Under the pieces are notes generated by a model. The model did not search any database, was not told where the DNA came from, and saw nothing but the letters and a program-made list of their open reading frames with translations. Shown here in pieces: positions 8,156-16,406 of a DNA stretch of 36,698 bases. The DNA lies in contig WHUE01000031.1 in assembly GCA_009377375.1 (NCBI GenBank), forward strand, positions 1-36,698, read 5' to 3'. The DNA comes from Alphaproteobacteria bacterium (GTDB lineage: Bacteria > Pseudomonadota > Alphaproteobacteria > MPNO01 > UBA2964). Every line of letters begins with the position of its first letter. The stretch's first letter is position 1. The translations under genes were made by a program, and so were the position numbers.

Positions 8156-9076
8156 ATGGCGCTAGAGGCCGACTATCTGGTTGACCGCCGACGGCTGAAG
8201 CGCCGCCTCGCTTTCTGGCGCGTCCTCGCCGTGGTGACTGCCGTGGGACTCGTCGCCGTCGCCGTCGGCCGGGTCGACGGCGTACGCGGCCTCTCGCGCG
8301 GCGACTACGTGTCGCGGATGGACGTCGACGGCATCATCCTCGACGATCCCCGCCGCCGCGCGGCGCTCCGGCGCATCGCGGAGGACGACGACGCCAAGGC
8401 GTTGATCCTGCGCATCGACTCCCCGGGCGGCACTGTCGTCGGCGGCGAGGCGCTTTACAGGACCCTGATGGAAGTCGCCGCGAAGAAGCCGGTTGTCGCC
8501 GTGATGGGACAGCTCGGCACCTCCGCCGGCTACATGGTCGCGTTGCCGGCGACCCGTATCTTCGCCCACGAGGGCACGATCACCGGCTCCATCGGCGTGC
8601 TGTTCCAGACCACGGATGCAACCGGGCTGATGGACAAGATCGGCGTCAGCATCGGGGCGGTCCGGTCCGGTCCGCTGAAGGCGCGCCCCAACCCGTTCGA
8701 GAAGATGACGCCGGAGGCCCGCGAGGCCACCCAGTCCCTGGTCGACGACATGTACGGCATGTTCCTTGCCATGGTGACAGCACGCCGCGGCATGGGAGAG
8801 GACAAGGCAAGGCGGCTGGCCGACGGACGCGTCTATACCGGGCGGATGGCCGTGGCGAACGGGCTGGTCGACGCCATCGGCGGCGAAGACGAGGCCCGCC
8901 GCTGGCTGGAGGCGGAGAAGAAGGTCGCGGCCGACCTGCCGGTGCGCGATATCCGGATCAAGCGCGAGGTCGAGGACTGGCTGGAATACGCCGGTTCCTT
9001 GGCGGGAAAAACAGTGCTGTCAGAACGACTTACACTTGACGGTCTGGTTTCCGTCTGGCACCCTGAAATACAATAG
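8156..9076 (+). CDS. sppA: signal peptide peptidase SppA, 36K type
   Basis: Membrane-bound serine protease (S49 family) that degrades cleaved signal peptides. 306 residues: the short, single-domain type. A basic N-terminus is followed by one membrane helix (about 20-39), placing the catalytic domain in the periplasm. The Ser/Lys dyad is visible: Ser123 in LGTSAGYMVA and Lys175 in RSGPLKA, 52 residues apart. RIDSPGG (86-92) and GSIGVL are conserved. It lies between rpsA and ihfB on the same strand. Confidence 0.95.
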   Translation: MALEADYLVDRRRLKRRLAFWRVLAVVTAVGLVAVAVGRVDGVRGLSRGDYVSRMDVDGIILDDPRRRAALRRIAEDDDAKALILRIDSPGGTVVGGEALYRTLMEVAAKKPVVAVMGQLGTSAGYMVALPATRIFAHEGTITGSIGVLFQTTDATGLMDKIGVSIGAVRSGPLKARPNPFEKMTPEAREATQSLVDDMYGMFLAMVTARRGMGEDKARRLADGRVYTGRMAVANGLVDAIGGEDEARRWLEAEKKVAADLPVRDIRIKREVEDWLEYAGSLAGKTVLSERLTLDGLVSVWHPEIQ

Positions 9077-9148
9077 AGTTGCGGTTCCGGCATCTGCCCG
9101 GCGCGACGCAGCCTGAAACCGAGGGGCCCCGACCGGGGACGGATGGCG

Positions 9149-9442
9149 ATGACCAAATCCGAACTGATCTTGCGCCTGGCGGAAAAGAATCCCCACCTGT
9201 ATCAGCGGGACGTGGAACGGATCGTCAGTACGATTTTCGAGGAAATCTCCGCCGCGCTGGCGCGGGGCGATCGGGTGGAACTGCGCGGCTTCGGCGCGTT
9301 CTCGGTCAAGACCCGCGACGCGCGCACGGGACGCAACCCGCGCACGGGCGAAACTGTCCATGTCGCGGAGAAATCGGTGCCGTTCTTCAAGGTCGGCAAG
9401 GATCTCCGGGTGCGGCTGAACGACGAGCATCAGCAGGGCTGA
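9149..9442 (+). CDS. ihfB: integration host factor subunit beta
   Basis: DNA-bending HU/IHF-family protein that pairs with IhfA. 97 residues from ATG 9149, matching the canonical MTKSELI start; ATG 9143 would add two residues and has poorer spacing to GGGGAC. It shows the dimer core ([16 protein letters not shown]), the [13 protein letters not shown] strands and the beta-arm with RNPRTGE, whose proline intercalates into DNA. Confidence 0.96.
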   Translation: MTKSELILRLAEKNPHLYQRDVERIVSTIFEEISAALARGDRVELRGFGAFSVKTRDARTGRNPRTGETVHVAEKSVPFFKVGKDLRVRLNDEHQQG

Positions 9443-9488
9443 GCGGTCGGGACCGGCACATCCCCAAACCACCTGCGGATCGGCTGGG

Positions 9489-9827
9489 GTGCGAATTCTG
9501 AGAAGAGCCTTGTTTATCGTCATCGCGCTGGTCGCGGTGGTGTTCGCCGTGTCCAACCGCGGCACGGTGACGCTGAACCTGTGGCCGCTGCCGTTCGAGG
9601 CGGCGTTGCCGGTCTACCTCGTCGTGCTGGGCGCGGCCGGACTCGGCCTCATCCTAGGCGTCACCGTCTCCTGGCTCGCGAAGGAACGCATGTGGCTGCG
9701 CGCCCGCAGCGCCGAGCGCCGTGCCGACGGGCTGCAGCGCGAAGTCACGGTCCGCCGTCCCGCTGCGCCGCCGGCGCGCGCCGCCCTATCCCCGGCTGCC
9801 CGCGCCGCCCGCCTCGACGACGAATAG
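9489..9827 (+). CDS. LapA-domain (DUF1049) inner-membrane protein
   Basis: 112-residue protein with two membrane helices (about 6-22 and 39-62) enclosing the conserved SNRGTVTLNLWPLPF loop, as in LapA/YciS proteins. In enterobacteria relatives act in LPS assembly control (LapA/LapB); here the function is inferred only. The cytoplasmic part is Arg/Ala-rich and probably helical, then Pro-rich. It starts at GTG 9489. Its position between ihfB and pyrF is usual in alphaproteobacteria. Confidence 0.85.
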   Translation: MRILRRALFIVIALVAVVFAVSNRGTVTLNLWPLPFEAALPVYLVVLGAAGLGLILGVTVSWLAKERMWLRARSAERRADGLQREVTVRRPAAPPARAALSPAARAARLDDE

Positions 9828-9846
9828 CCACGCCGCCGCTCCGCCG

Positions 9847-9875
9847 TTGCCCGGGGGGCGCACCCCCGATATACA
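9847..9875 (+). promoter_or_regulatory. candidate promoter of pyrF-trp-accD-folC run
   Basis: TTGCCC (9847-9852) and TATACA (9870-9875) with exactly 17 bases between them. The start would be near 9882, leaving about 40 bases before the pyrF ATG. The spacer contains an inverted repeat CGGGGG-N5-CCCCCG (from 9852) that could be an operator. Confidence 0.45.
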
Positions 9876-9921
9876 AGGCCGCCCGCCCGAGGCCGGCGGG
9901 CACGCGGAGCGAGAAAGACCG

Positions 9922-10629
9922 ATGAACGGCATATCCCCGGCTGAACGCGTGTTCTGCGCGATCGACACCACCGATCTGGCGCAGGCGACGGCGCTGGCCC
10001 GCGCGCTCGCGGGCGCGGTCGGCGGCGTCAAGCTGGGCAACGAATTCTTCACCGCCCACGGTCCCGACGGCTTTCGCGCCGTCGCTGCGACCGGACAGCG
10101 CATCTTTCTCGACCTGAAGTTCCACGACATCCCGAACACCGTGGCCGGCGCGGTGCGCGCCGCCCGCGAGCTGGGATGCCACATGCTCACCGTCCATGCC
10201 TCCGGCGGGGCGGCGATGGTGCGCGCGGCCGCCGGGGCGCGCGGCGGCGAAGACGGCCCGTTGATCCTGGGCGTCACCGTGCTGACCAGCCTGGGTGAGG
10301 ACGACCTTACCGCCGTGGGCCAGCAGGGACCGATGGCGGACCAGGTGCTGCGGCTGGCCCGGCTGGCCACCGGCGCAGGCGCGACCGGGCTGGTCGCCTC
10401 GCCGCTGGAGGTTCCGGCCCTGCGCGCCGGGCTGGGGGCGAAAGCGCTGCTGGTGGTGCCCGGTATCCGGCCGGAATGGGCGTCCAGCGACGACCAGAAG
10501 CGCATCACCACTCCGGCGGACGCGGTGCGTGCGGGGGCCGACTATCTGGTAGTCGGCCGTCCCATCACCCGTGCGGACGACCCGGCGGCGGCGGCGCGGC
10601 GTATCGCCGCCGAAATCGCGGACGCCTGA
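9922..10629 (+). CDS. pyrF: orotidine 5'-phosphate decarboxylase
   Basis: Converts OMP to UMP, the last step of de novo pyrimidine synthesis. 235 residues. The catalytic signature LDLKFHDIPNT (63-73) contains D64, K66 and D69. KLGNEFF (substrate phosphate side), GVTVLTS, VVPGIRP and DYLVVGRPI are conserved. ATG 9922 follows GGAGCGAGA; in-frame upstream codons lack family sequence. Three bases separate it from trpF, so the two are probably co-transcribed. Confidence 0.97.
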   Translation: MNGISPAERVFCAIDTTDLAQATALARALAGAVGGVKLGNEFFTAHGPDGFRAVAATGQRIFLDLKFHDIPNTVAGAVRAARELGCHMLTVHASGGAAMVRAAAGARGGEDGPLILGVTVLTSLGEDDLTAVGQQGPMADQVLRLARLATGAGATGLVASPLEVPALRAGLGAKALLVVPGIRPEWASSDDQKRITTPADAVRAGADYLVVGRPITRADDPAAAARRIAAEIADA

Positions 10630-10632
10630 CCG

Positions 10633-11280
10633 ATGCCGGTCGAGGTCAAGATCTGCGGAGTCAACGCGGCCGAGGCGATGCGCGCCGCGGTCGATGGGGG
10701 CGCGGCCTTCGTCGGGCTGGTGTTCTATCCGCCCTCGCCCCGCGCGGTGACGCCGGCGGAAGCCGCGGCGCTCGCCGCGCTGGTCCCGCCGGCGGTGATC
10801 CGCGTCGGGCTGTTCGTGGACGCCACCGACGCCCTGCTGGACGAAACACTGGCCGCCGTGCCGCTCGAACTGCTGCAACTTCACGGGGCGGAGACGCCGG
10901 ACCGCGTGCGCGCGATCCGGGAGCGCACCGGCGTGAAAGTGATGAAGGCCATCAGGGTGGCCGGGCCCGACGACGTGGACGGCGCGGACGCGTTCATCGG
11001 CGCCGCGGACCGGCTGCTGTTCGATGCCAAGGCGCCGGCGGACATGAAAGGCGCGCTGCCCGGCGGCAATGCGCTGGCCTTCGACTGGGCCCTGCTGGGC
11101 GCGCGCGACTGGCCCTGCCCGTGGATGCTGTCCGGCGGGCTGGACGCCGCCAACCTGGCCGAAGCCGTGCGCATCAGCGGAGCGCGGGCGGTGGACGTGT
11201 CCTCCGGCATCGAATCCGCGCCGGGGCGGAAGGATGTGCATAAGATCGCCGCCTTCCTGAAGGCTGCGCGGGATTTGTGA
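10633..11280 (+). CDS. trpF: phosphoribosylanthranilate isomerase
   Basis: Isomerises phosphoribosylanthranilate to CdRP in tryptophan synthesis. 215 residues, a TIM barrel. Catalytic Cys8 sits in VKICGV and the general-acid Asp in VGLFVDA. LLQLHGAETP, LLFDAKAP and the phosphate-binding LSGGLDAAN and VDVSSGIES motifs are present. It lies immediately behind pyrF and 79 bases ahead of trpB. Confidence 0.97.
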   Translation: MPVEVKICGVNAAEAMRAAVDGGAAFVGLVFYPPSPRAVTPAEAAALAALVPPAVIRVGLFVDATDALLDETLAAVPLELLQLHGAETPDRVRAIRERTGVKVMKAIRVAGPDDVDGADAFIGAADRLLFDAKAPADMKGALPGGNALAFDWALLGARDWPCPWMLSGGLDAANLAEAVRISGARAVDVSSGIESAPGRKDVHKIAAFLKAARDL

Positions 11281-11324
11281 CCGACGGCGCGGCGGCGCGG
11301 AACGGCAGGAAACCACGGGAGATG

Positions 11325-11352
11325 TGGCATACCGCGCCCGCGGGTGCTAAGT
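11325..11352 (+). promoter_or_regulatory. possible internal promoter before trpB
   Basis: TGGCAT (11325-11330) and CTAAGT (11347-11352) with a 16-base spacer. The -10 element ends 7 bases before the trpB ATG, where no Shine-Dalgarno sequence is visible. If used, it would make a nearly leaderless trpBA mRNA. Weak consensus match. Confidence 0.25.
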
Positions 11353-11359
11353 AACGCGA

Positions 11360-12586
11360 ATGACCCAGAGCAGCGTCGAAAAACCCAACAGCTACCGCGC
11401 CTTGCCCGACGACCGGGGGCATTTCGGGATCTATGGCGGCCGTTTCGTCGCCGAGACTCTGATGCCGCTGATCCTGGAGGTGGAGGCCGCATGGGACGCC
11501 GCCCGCGCCGATCCCGCGTTCCAGGCGGAGCTGGACGACTTCCTGAAGCACTATGTCGGCCGGCCGAGCCCGCTCTACCACGCCGCGCGGCTGACGGAGC
11601 ATCTGGGCGGCGCGAAGATCTACTTCAAGCGCGACGAGCTGAACCACACCGGCGCGCACAAGATCAACAACACGATGGGCCAGATCCTGCTGGCCCGCCG
11701 CATGGGCAAGAAGCGCATCATCGCGGAAACCGGGGCGGGCCAGCACGGCGTCGCCACCGCCACGGTCTGCGCGCGGTTCGGCATGCCCTGTGTCGTCTAC
11801 ATGGGCCGCACCGACATCGAACGCCAGGCGCCCAACGTGTTCCGCATGAAGCTGCTGGGCGCGGAGGTCGTCCCGGTGGACTCCGGCTCCGCCACGCTCA
11901 AGGATGCGATGAACGAGGCGCTGCGCGACTGGGTGTCGAACGTGGAGGATACGTTCTACATCATCGGCACCGTCGCCGGCCCCCACCCCTACCCCGCCAT
12001 GGTGCGCGACTTCCAGTCGGTGATCGGAAACGAGGTCCGCGAGCAGATCATGGAGGCCGAGGGCAGGCTGCCGGATTCGCTCTGCGCCTGCATCGGCGGC
12101 GGCTCCAACGCGATGGGGCTGTTCCACCCGTTCCTGGACGAGGCCTCCGTGCGCATCTGGGCCGTGGAAGCCGCGGGGCTGGGGCTCGACAGCGGCAGGC
12201 ACGCCGCCTCCCTGACCGCCGGCCGGCCCGGCGTGCTGCACGGCAACCGCACCTATCTGCTGCAGGACGAAGAGGGCCAGATCACCGAGGCGCATTCGAT
12301 CTCCGCCGGGCTGGACTATCCCGGTATCGGGCCGGAGCACGCCTGGCTGCGCGACGCCGGCCGGGTCGAGTATGTCTCCGCCACCGACGACGAGGCGCTG
12401 GAGGCGTTCCAGCTCTGCAGCCGGCTGGAAGGGATCATCCCTGCGCTAGAGCCGGCGCACGCGCTGGCGCACGTGATCCGCGCCGCGCCGGAACTGCCGA
12501 GGGACCACCTGCTGGTGATGAACATGTGCGGGCGCGGCGACAAGGACGTCTTCACCGTCGCCGACGCGCTGGGGGTGACGCTGTGA
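11360..12586 (+). CDS. trpB: tryptophan synthase beta chain
   Basis: PLP enzyme that condenses indole with serine to give tryptophan. 408 residues, normal length. PLP-binding Lys101 lies in [20 protein letters not shown], the phosphate-binding [19 protein letters not shown] (COMM/indole channel area) and C-terminal CGRGDKD are all conserved. [15 protein letters not shown] is the usual start region. The upstream sequence TAAGTAACGCGA has no evident ribosome-binding site. The stop overlaps the trpA GTG by 4 bases. Confidence 0.98.
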   Translation: MTQSSVEKPNSYRALPDDRGHFGIYGGRFVAETLMPLILEVEAAWDAARADPAFQAELDDFLKHYVGRPSPLYHAARLTEHLGGAKIYFKRDELNHTGAHKINNTMGQILLARRMGKKRIIAETGAGQHGVATATVCARFGMPCVVYMGRTDIERQAPNVFRMKLLGAEVVPVDSGSATLKDAMNEALRDWVSNVEDTFYIIGTVAGPHPYPAMVRDFQSVIGNEVREQIMEAEGRLPDSLCACIGGGSNAMGLFHPFLDEASVRIWAVEAAGLGLDSGRHAASLTAGRPGVLHGNRTYLLQDEEGQITEAHSISAGLDYPGIGPEHAWLRDAGRVEYVSATDDEALEAFQLCSRLEGIIPALEPAHALAHVIRAAPELPRDHLLVMNMCGRGDKDVFTVADALGVTL

Positions 12587-13431
12587 GAGGGACAGGCTCG
12601 CGCATCGCCCGCCGGTTCGAGGCGCTGAAGGCGGAGGGACGGGCGGGGTTCGTCACCTTCATCACGGCCGGGGACCCGAACGCGGAGACATCGGCCGCGA
12701 TCCTGAAGGGGCTGCCGGCGGCCGGCGCCGACATCATCGAGCTGGGCATGCCGTTCACCGACCCGATGGCCGACGGCCCGGCGATCCAGCATGCCTCGCA
12801 GCGCGCGCTGGCGGCGGGCCAGACGATGGACCGCACCCTGGCGATGGTGCGCGATTTCCGCAAGGCGGACGGCGACACGCCGATCGTGCTGATGGGCTAC
12901 TACAACCCGATCTATATCCGCGGCGCCGAGCGGTTCTCGCGCCAGGCCGCGGAAGCCGGGGTGGACGGGCTGATCGTCGTCGACCTGCCGCCGGAGGAGG
13001 ACGCCGAGCTGCGCGGCCCCGCCGCCGCCGTCGGGATCGACCTCGTGCGGCTCACCGCGCCGACCAGCGACGAAAAGCGCCTGCCCGTCCTGGCCGCCGG
13101 CGCGTCCGGCTTCATCTATCACGTCTCGGTCGCCGGCGTGACCGGCGCCAAGTCGGCGGCGGAAGGCAGTGTGGCCGCCGACGTCGCCCGCATCCGCCGA
13201 TTCAGCGGCCTGCCGGTCGCGGTCGGGTTCGGCATCCGCACCCCGGACCAGGCCGCGTCCGTCGCCCGCGTGGCCGACGCCGCAGTGGTCGGTTCCGCCA
13301 TCGTCGAGCGCATCGCCGCGGCGGTGAAGGGCGGCGAATCGCCCCCTCCTGACATGCTGGCGCGTTCCGTGCTAGGATTCGTATCTGAGCTTGCGGCCGG
13401 CGTGCGCGGTGCGCGCACCGTGCCGGCCTGA
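12583..13431 (+). CDS. trpA: tryptophan synthase alpha chain
   Basis: Cleaves indole-3-glycerol phosphate to indole and G3P and feeds indole to TrpB. 282 residues. The catalytic pair is E53 (IIELGMPF) and D64 (DPMADGP), with the usual 11-residue spacing. [22 protein letters not shown] and the phosphate loop VGFGIRTP are conserved. The start is GTG 12583 in a GTGA overlap with the trpB stop; the open frame runs further upstream, but only as a shadow of trpB. Confidence 0.97.
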   Translation: MRGTGSRIARRFEALKAEGRAGFVTFITAGDPNAETSAAILKGLPAAGADIIELGMPFTDPMADGPAIQHASQRALAAGQTMDRTLAMVRDFRKADGDTPIVLMGYYNPIYIRGAERFSRQAAEAGVDGLIVVDLPPEEDAELRGPAAAVGIDLVRLTAPTSDEKRLPVLAAGASGFIYHVSVAGVTGAKSAAEGSVAADVARIRRFSGLPVAVGFGIRTPDQAASVARVADAAVVGSAIVERIAAAVKGGESPPPDMLARSVLGFVSELAAGVRGARTVPA

Positions 13432-13445
13432 AAGGCGCACCGGGG

Positions 13446-14411
13446 ATGAGCTGGCTAACCAACTACGTCCGACCCAAGATTCGCGCGCTGGTGCAGCGCG
13501 AAGACGTGCCCGACAATCTGTGGCAGCAATGCCCGGCCTGCGAGCAGATGATCTTTCATCGCGAGCTGGAAGCGGCGCTCAACGTCTGCACCCATTGCGG
13601 CCACCATATGCGGCTGCCGGCGCTGAAAAGGCTGGAGGTGCTGTTCGACGACGGCGCCTACGACCGTGTCGAACTGCCCAGGGTGATGGCAGACCCGCTG
13701 CGCTTCCGCGACCGCAAGCGCTACGGCGACCGGCTCAAGGAATCCCGCGCGGCCACCGGCAACGACGACGCGCTGATCGTCGCCTTCGGCAAGATGGGCG
13801 GGCGCGGCACGGTCGTCGCCGCGTTCGACTTCCGCTTCATGGGCGGCTCCATGGGCATGGCGGTCGGCCGCGGACTGATCGCCGCCGCGCGCCACGCCGT
13901 GCTGAAGAACGCGCCGCTGATCGCCATTCCCGCCTCCGGCGGGGCGCGGATGCAGGAAGGCATTCTCTCGCTGATGCAGATGCCCCGCACCGTGCTGGCG
14001 GTGGACGAGGTGCGCGAGGCCGGCCTGCCCTTCATCGTCGTGCTGACGGATCCGACCACCGGCGGCGTCACCGCGTCCTTCGCCATGCTCGGCGACATCG
14101 CGCTGGCCGAGCCCGGCGCCGTGATCGGCTTCGCCGGCGCGCGGGTGATCCAGGAAACCATCCGCGAGAAGCTGCCCCAGGGATTCCAGCGGGCCGAATA
14201 CCTGCGCGACCACGGCATGGTCGACCGGGTGGTGCACCGCCATCAGATCCGCGACGAGTTGATCCGCCTCAACGACCTGTTGATGAATCCGCGCGCCGGG
14301 CAGAAAATCGTCCCGCTCGGCGAGCCCGGCAAGCGCCGCAAGGCCGGCAAGCCCGCCGTCGCGGACGGCGACGAACAGGATCGGAACGAAGAGCGCCCCG
14401 CTGCGGAGTGA
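13446..14411 (+). CDS. accD: acetyl-CoA carboxylase carboxyltransferase beta subunit
   Basis: With AccA moves CO2 from biotin to acetyl-CoA, making malonyl-CoA for fatty acids. 321 residues. The N-terminal zinc ribbon uses C29, C32, C48 and C51. The carboxyltransferase core contains [36 protein letters not shown] and [11 protein letters not shown]. The Lys/Arg- then acidic-rich tail after about residue 290 is variable. It starts 14 bases after trpA. Its stop region overlaps the conserved N-terminus of folC in another frame. Confidence 0.98.
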   Translation: MSWLTNYVRPKIRALVQREDVPDNLWQQCPACEQMIFHRELEAALNVCTHCGHHMRLPALKRLEVLFDDGAYDRVELPRVMADPLRFRDRKRYGDRLKESRAATGNDDALIVAFGKMGGRGTVVAAFDFRFMGGSMGMAVGRGLIAAARHAVLKNAPLIAIPASGGARMQEGILSLMQMPRTVLAVDEVREAGLPFIVVLTDPTTGGVTASFAMLGDIALAEPGAVIGFAGARVIQETIREKLPQGFQRAEYLRDHGMVDRVVHRHQIRDELIRLNDLLMNPRAGQKIVPLGEPGKRRKAGKPAVADGDEQDRNEERPAAE

Positions 14412-15687
14412 CGCGGTTCTCGAACGGCTGAGGGGTCTGCACCCGCGCGTCATCGACCTGTCGCTCGGCCGCGTGCAGCGCCTGCTCGCCGCGCTCGACC
14501 ATCCCGAAAAAAGGCTCGGCGCCGTCATCCATGTCGCCGGCACCAACGGCAAGGGCTCTGTCGTCGCCTTCCTGCGCGCGATCTGCGAGGCGGCGGGCCT
14601 TCGCGTCCATGCCTATACCTCGCCCCATCTGGTGCGCTTCGCCGAGCGCATCCGGGTGGCGGGGCTGCTGCCCGACGACGACGCGCTGACCGCCCTGCTG
14701 GAGGAATGCGAGGCCGCCAACGCGGGCGAGACCATCACCTTCTTCGAGATCACCACCGCCGCCGCCCTGCTCGCCTTCGCGCGCGAGCCCGCCGACGTGA
14801 CCCTGCTGGAGGTGGGGCTGGGCGGGCGGTTCGACGCGACCAACGTCGTCGACGCGCCGGCCGTCACCGTCATCACCCCCGTCGCCGTCGACCATCAGCG
14901 CTTTCTCGGCAACACGCTGGAAGGAATCGCCTTCGAGAAGGCCGGCATCCTGAAGCCCGGCATTCCCGCCATCGTCGGACCGCAGACCCCCGCCGGGCTG
15001 GCCGTGATCGAGGCGCGGGCGCGGGAAATCGGCGCGCCGGTAACGCTGTGGAGACGCGACTTTTCCGCCGAACGCATGGCGGAGGGGCTGATCTATCGCG
15101 AGGGAGAGCATTGCCTCGCCTTGCCGCCGCCGGTGCTGGCCGGCGCGCACCAGACCGCCAACGCCGCCACCGCCATCGCCGCCGCCCGCGCGCTCCGCCC
15201 CGCCCCCGACGACGCGGCGCTCGGGCGCGGTCTCGCGCGGGCCGAGTGGCCCGGCCGGTTGCAGCGGATCGAGAACGGCGCGCTGGCCGCGCGCCTGCCT
15301 GTGGGGTGGGAGCTGTGGCTGGACGGCGGGCACAACCGCCACGCGGCGGAGGCCCTGGCCGCCCATGCGGCCGCCGCCTGGGCCGACCGGCCGCTCTATG
15401 CGATCTACGGCGCGATGGCGGAGCGCGACCCACGCCTCTTCCTCGCGCCGCTGGCGCCGCACCTCCAGGCGCTGCGCTGCGTCGCCATCCCCGGCGAGGA
15501 GAACGCGGCCGCCGCCGAGATTCTCACCGTCGCCGCGCGCGACCTCGCCATCGACGCCGCACCCGCCGCCGGCATCGCCGCCGCGCTGGAGGCGCTGGCC
15601 GCGCAACCCGGCGGCCCCGCGCGCATCCTCATCTGCGGCTCGCTCTACCTCGCCGGCGCCGTGCTGGCGGGGGACGTGGGGCCGTAG
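14401..15687 (+). CDS. folC: folylpolyglutamate/dihydrofolate synthase
   Basis: Adds glutamate to dihydropteroate and to folates, using ATP. The P-loop [11 protein letters not shown], the [15 protein letters not shown] segment, [28 protein letters not shown] and [11 protein letters not shown] are conserved. The first ordinary start codon is GTG 14473 (404 residues), but the codons before it read [20 protein letters not shown], which fits the family N-terminus. Between the in-frame stops at 14281-14286 and 14473 there is no ATG, GTG or TTG. I place the start tentatively at CTG 14401 (428 residues), overlapping the end of accD; the true initiation site is unresolved. The 3' end is followed by about 310 bases without a gene. 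Confidence 0.9.
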   Translation: MRSDAVLERLRGLHPRVIDLSLGRVQRLLAALDHPEKRLGAVIHVAGTNGKGSVVAFLRAICEAAGLRVHAYTSPHLVRFAERIRVAGLLPDDDALTALLEECEAANAGETITFFEITTAAALLAFAREPADVTLLEVGLGGRFDATNVVDAPAVTVITPVAVDHQRFLGNTLEGIAFEKAGILKPGIPAIVGPQTPAGLAVIEARAREIGAPVTLWRRDFSAERMAEGLIYREGEHCLALPPPVLAGAHQTANAATAIAAARALRPAPDDAALGRGLARAEWPGRLQRIENGALAARLPVGWELWLDGGHNRHAAEALAAHAAAAWADRPLYAIYGAMAERDPRLFLAPLAPHLQALRCVAIPGEENAAAAEILTVAARDLAIDAAPAAGIAAALEALAAQPGGPARILICGSLYLAGAVLAGDVGP

Positions 15688-15940
15688 GGCCCGCGCCCCA
15701 GCATGTCCGTCCGATCGACTTTGTCGGGCGCCGGTTCAGAACGTCCAAGGACATGCAGGGATGCTATCCGCGGGAGAATTCGGCACCTGGTGTGGCTCGA
15801 AAGCGGTTCCAAAAGAATAAGAGCCGCACCTTCGACTACGAGGTGAAGCTGCACCACACAGGCATTCTGGAGAATACTGAAGGGGGACGGGCATCACGGC
15901 GCTCATCCGCCCGGGTACAACCGAAAACCGCCCCGCCCCA
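15688..15940. other. spacer between folC and trxA, no gene recognised
   Basis: About 250 bases between the folC stop and the shared terminator. No frame on either strand gives a recognisable protein, ribosome-binding site or conserved motif. From about 15740 to 15890 the sequence is visibly richer in A and T than its surroundings. It may be a decayed fragment of a former gene, but nothing identifies it. Confidence 0.5.
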
Positions 15941-15945
15941 ATGAA

Positions 15946-15973
15946 AAACCCCGCCGGCGGACCGGCGGGGTTT
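15946..15973. terminator. bidirectional rho-independent terminator (folC / trxA)
   Basis: 11-bp perfect stem AACCCCGCCGG (15947-15957) / CCGGCGGGGTT (15962-15972), loop CGGA, extended by one A-T pair. On the minus strand it ends in a run of five T, making it a strong terminator for trxA and the genes behind it. On the plus strand TTT follows, so it can also stop the folC transcript. Confidence 0.9.
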
Positions 15974-15997
15974 CGTGTGAGCGGGAGGCGGCGACCG

Positions 15998-16318
15998 TCA
16001 GAGGGATTCGTTGATCCACTCCAGCAGCTTGCCCTTGGGCAGCGCGCCGACCTTGGTCGCGGCGACCTGGCCGTCCTTGAACAGCATCAGCGTCGGGATG
16101 CCGCGCACGCCGAGCTTGGTCGGGGTCTGCGGATTGTCGTCGATGTTGAGCTTGGCGATGGTGATCTGCCCGTGCATCTCGGAGGCGATCTCCTCCAGCG
16201 ACGGGCCGATCTGCTTGCACGGCCCGCACCATTCGGCCCAGAAATCGACCAGCACGGGGCCGTCGGCGTTGATCACGTCGGTTTCAAACGAGTCGTCTGT
16301 AATCGGCTTCGTGCTCAT
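15998..16318 (-). CDS. trxA: thioredoxin
   Basis: Small cytosolic dithiol oxidoreductase that reduces protein disulfides. 106 residues with the active site WCGPC at 30-34, the buried Asp25 (VDFWAEW) and cis-Pro in GIPTLMLF. The start is ATG 16316-16318 with AGGGTG upstream; an 18-residue extension to 16372 has no family support. It is the last gene of the leftward run, 88 bases after addA, and closes on the strong terminator at 15946-15973. Confidence 0.98.
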   Translation of the reverse strand: MSTKPITDDSFETDVINADGPVLVDFWAEWCGPCKQIGPSLEEIASEMHGQITIAKLNIDDNPQTPTKLGVRGIPTLMLFKDGQVAATKVGALPKGKLLEWINESL

Positions 16319-16406
16319 TCGTACACCCTGTCGGAAAGCGGCGGGGCGGACGCCCGCACCGGGGATTTTCACGTCCCCGTGAAGTTAGGGGGGCCGCCCC
16401 GGACGG

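Noticed and set aside
15645-15857. Possible small minus-strand gene after folC
   Set aside because: No ribosome-binding site or recognisable motif, and it overlaps the folC end; insufficient support.
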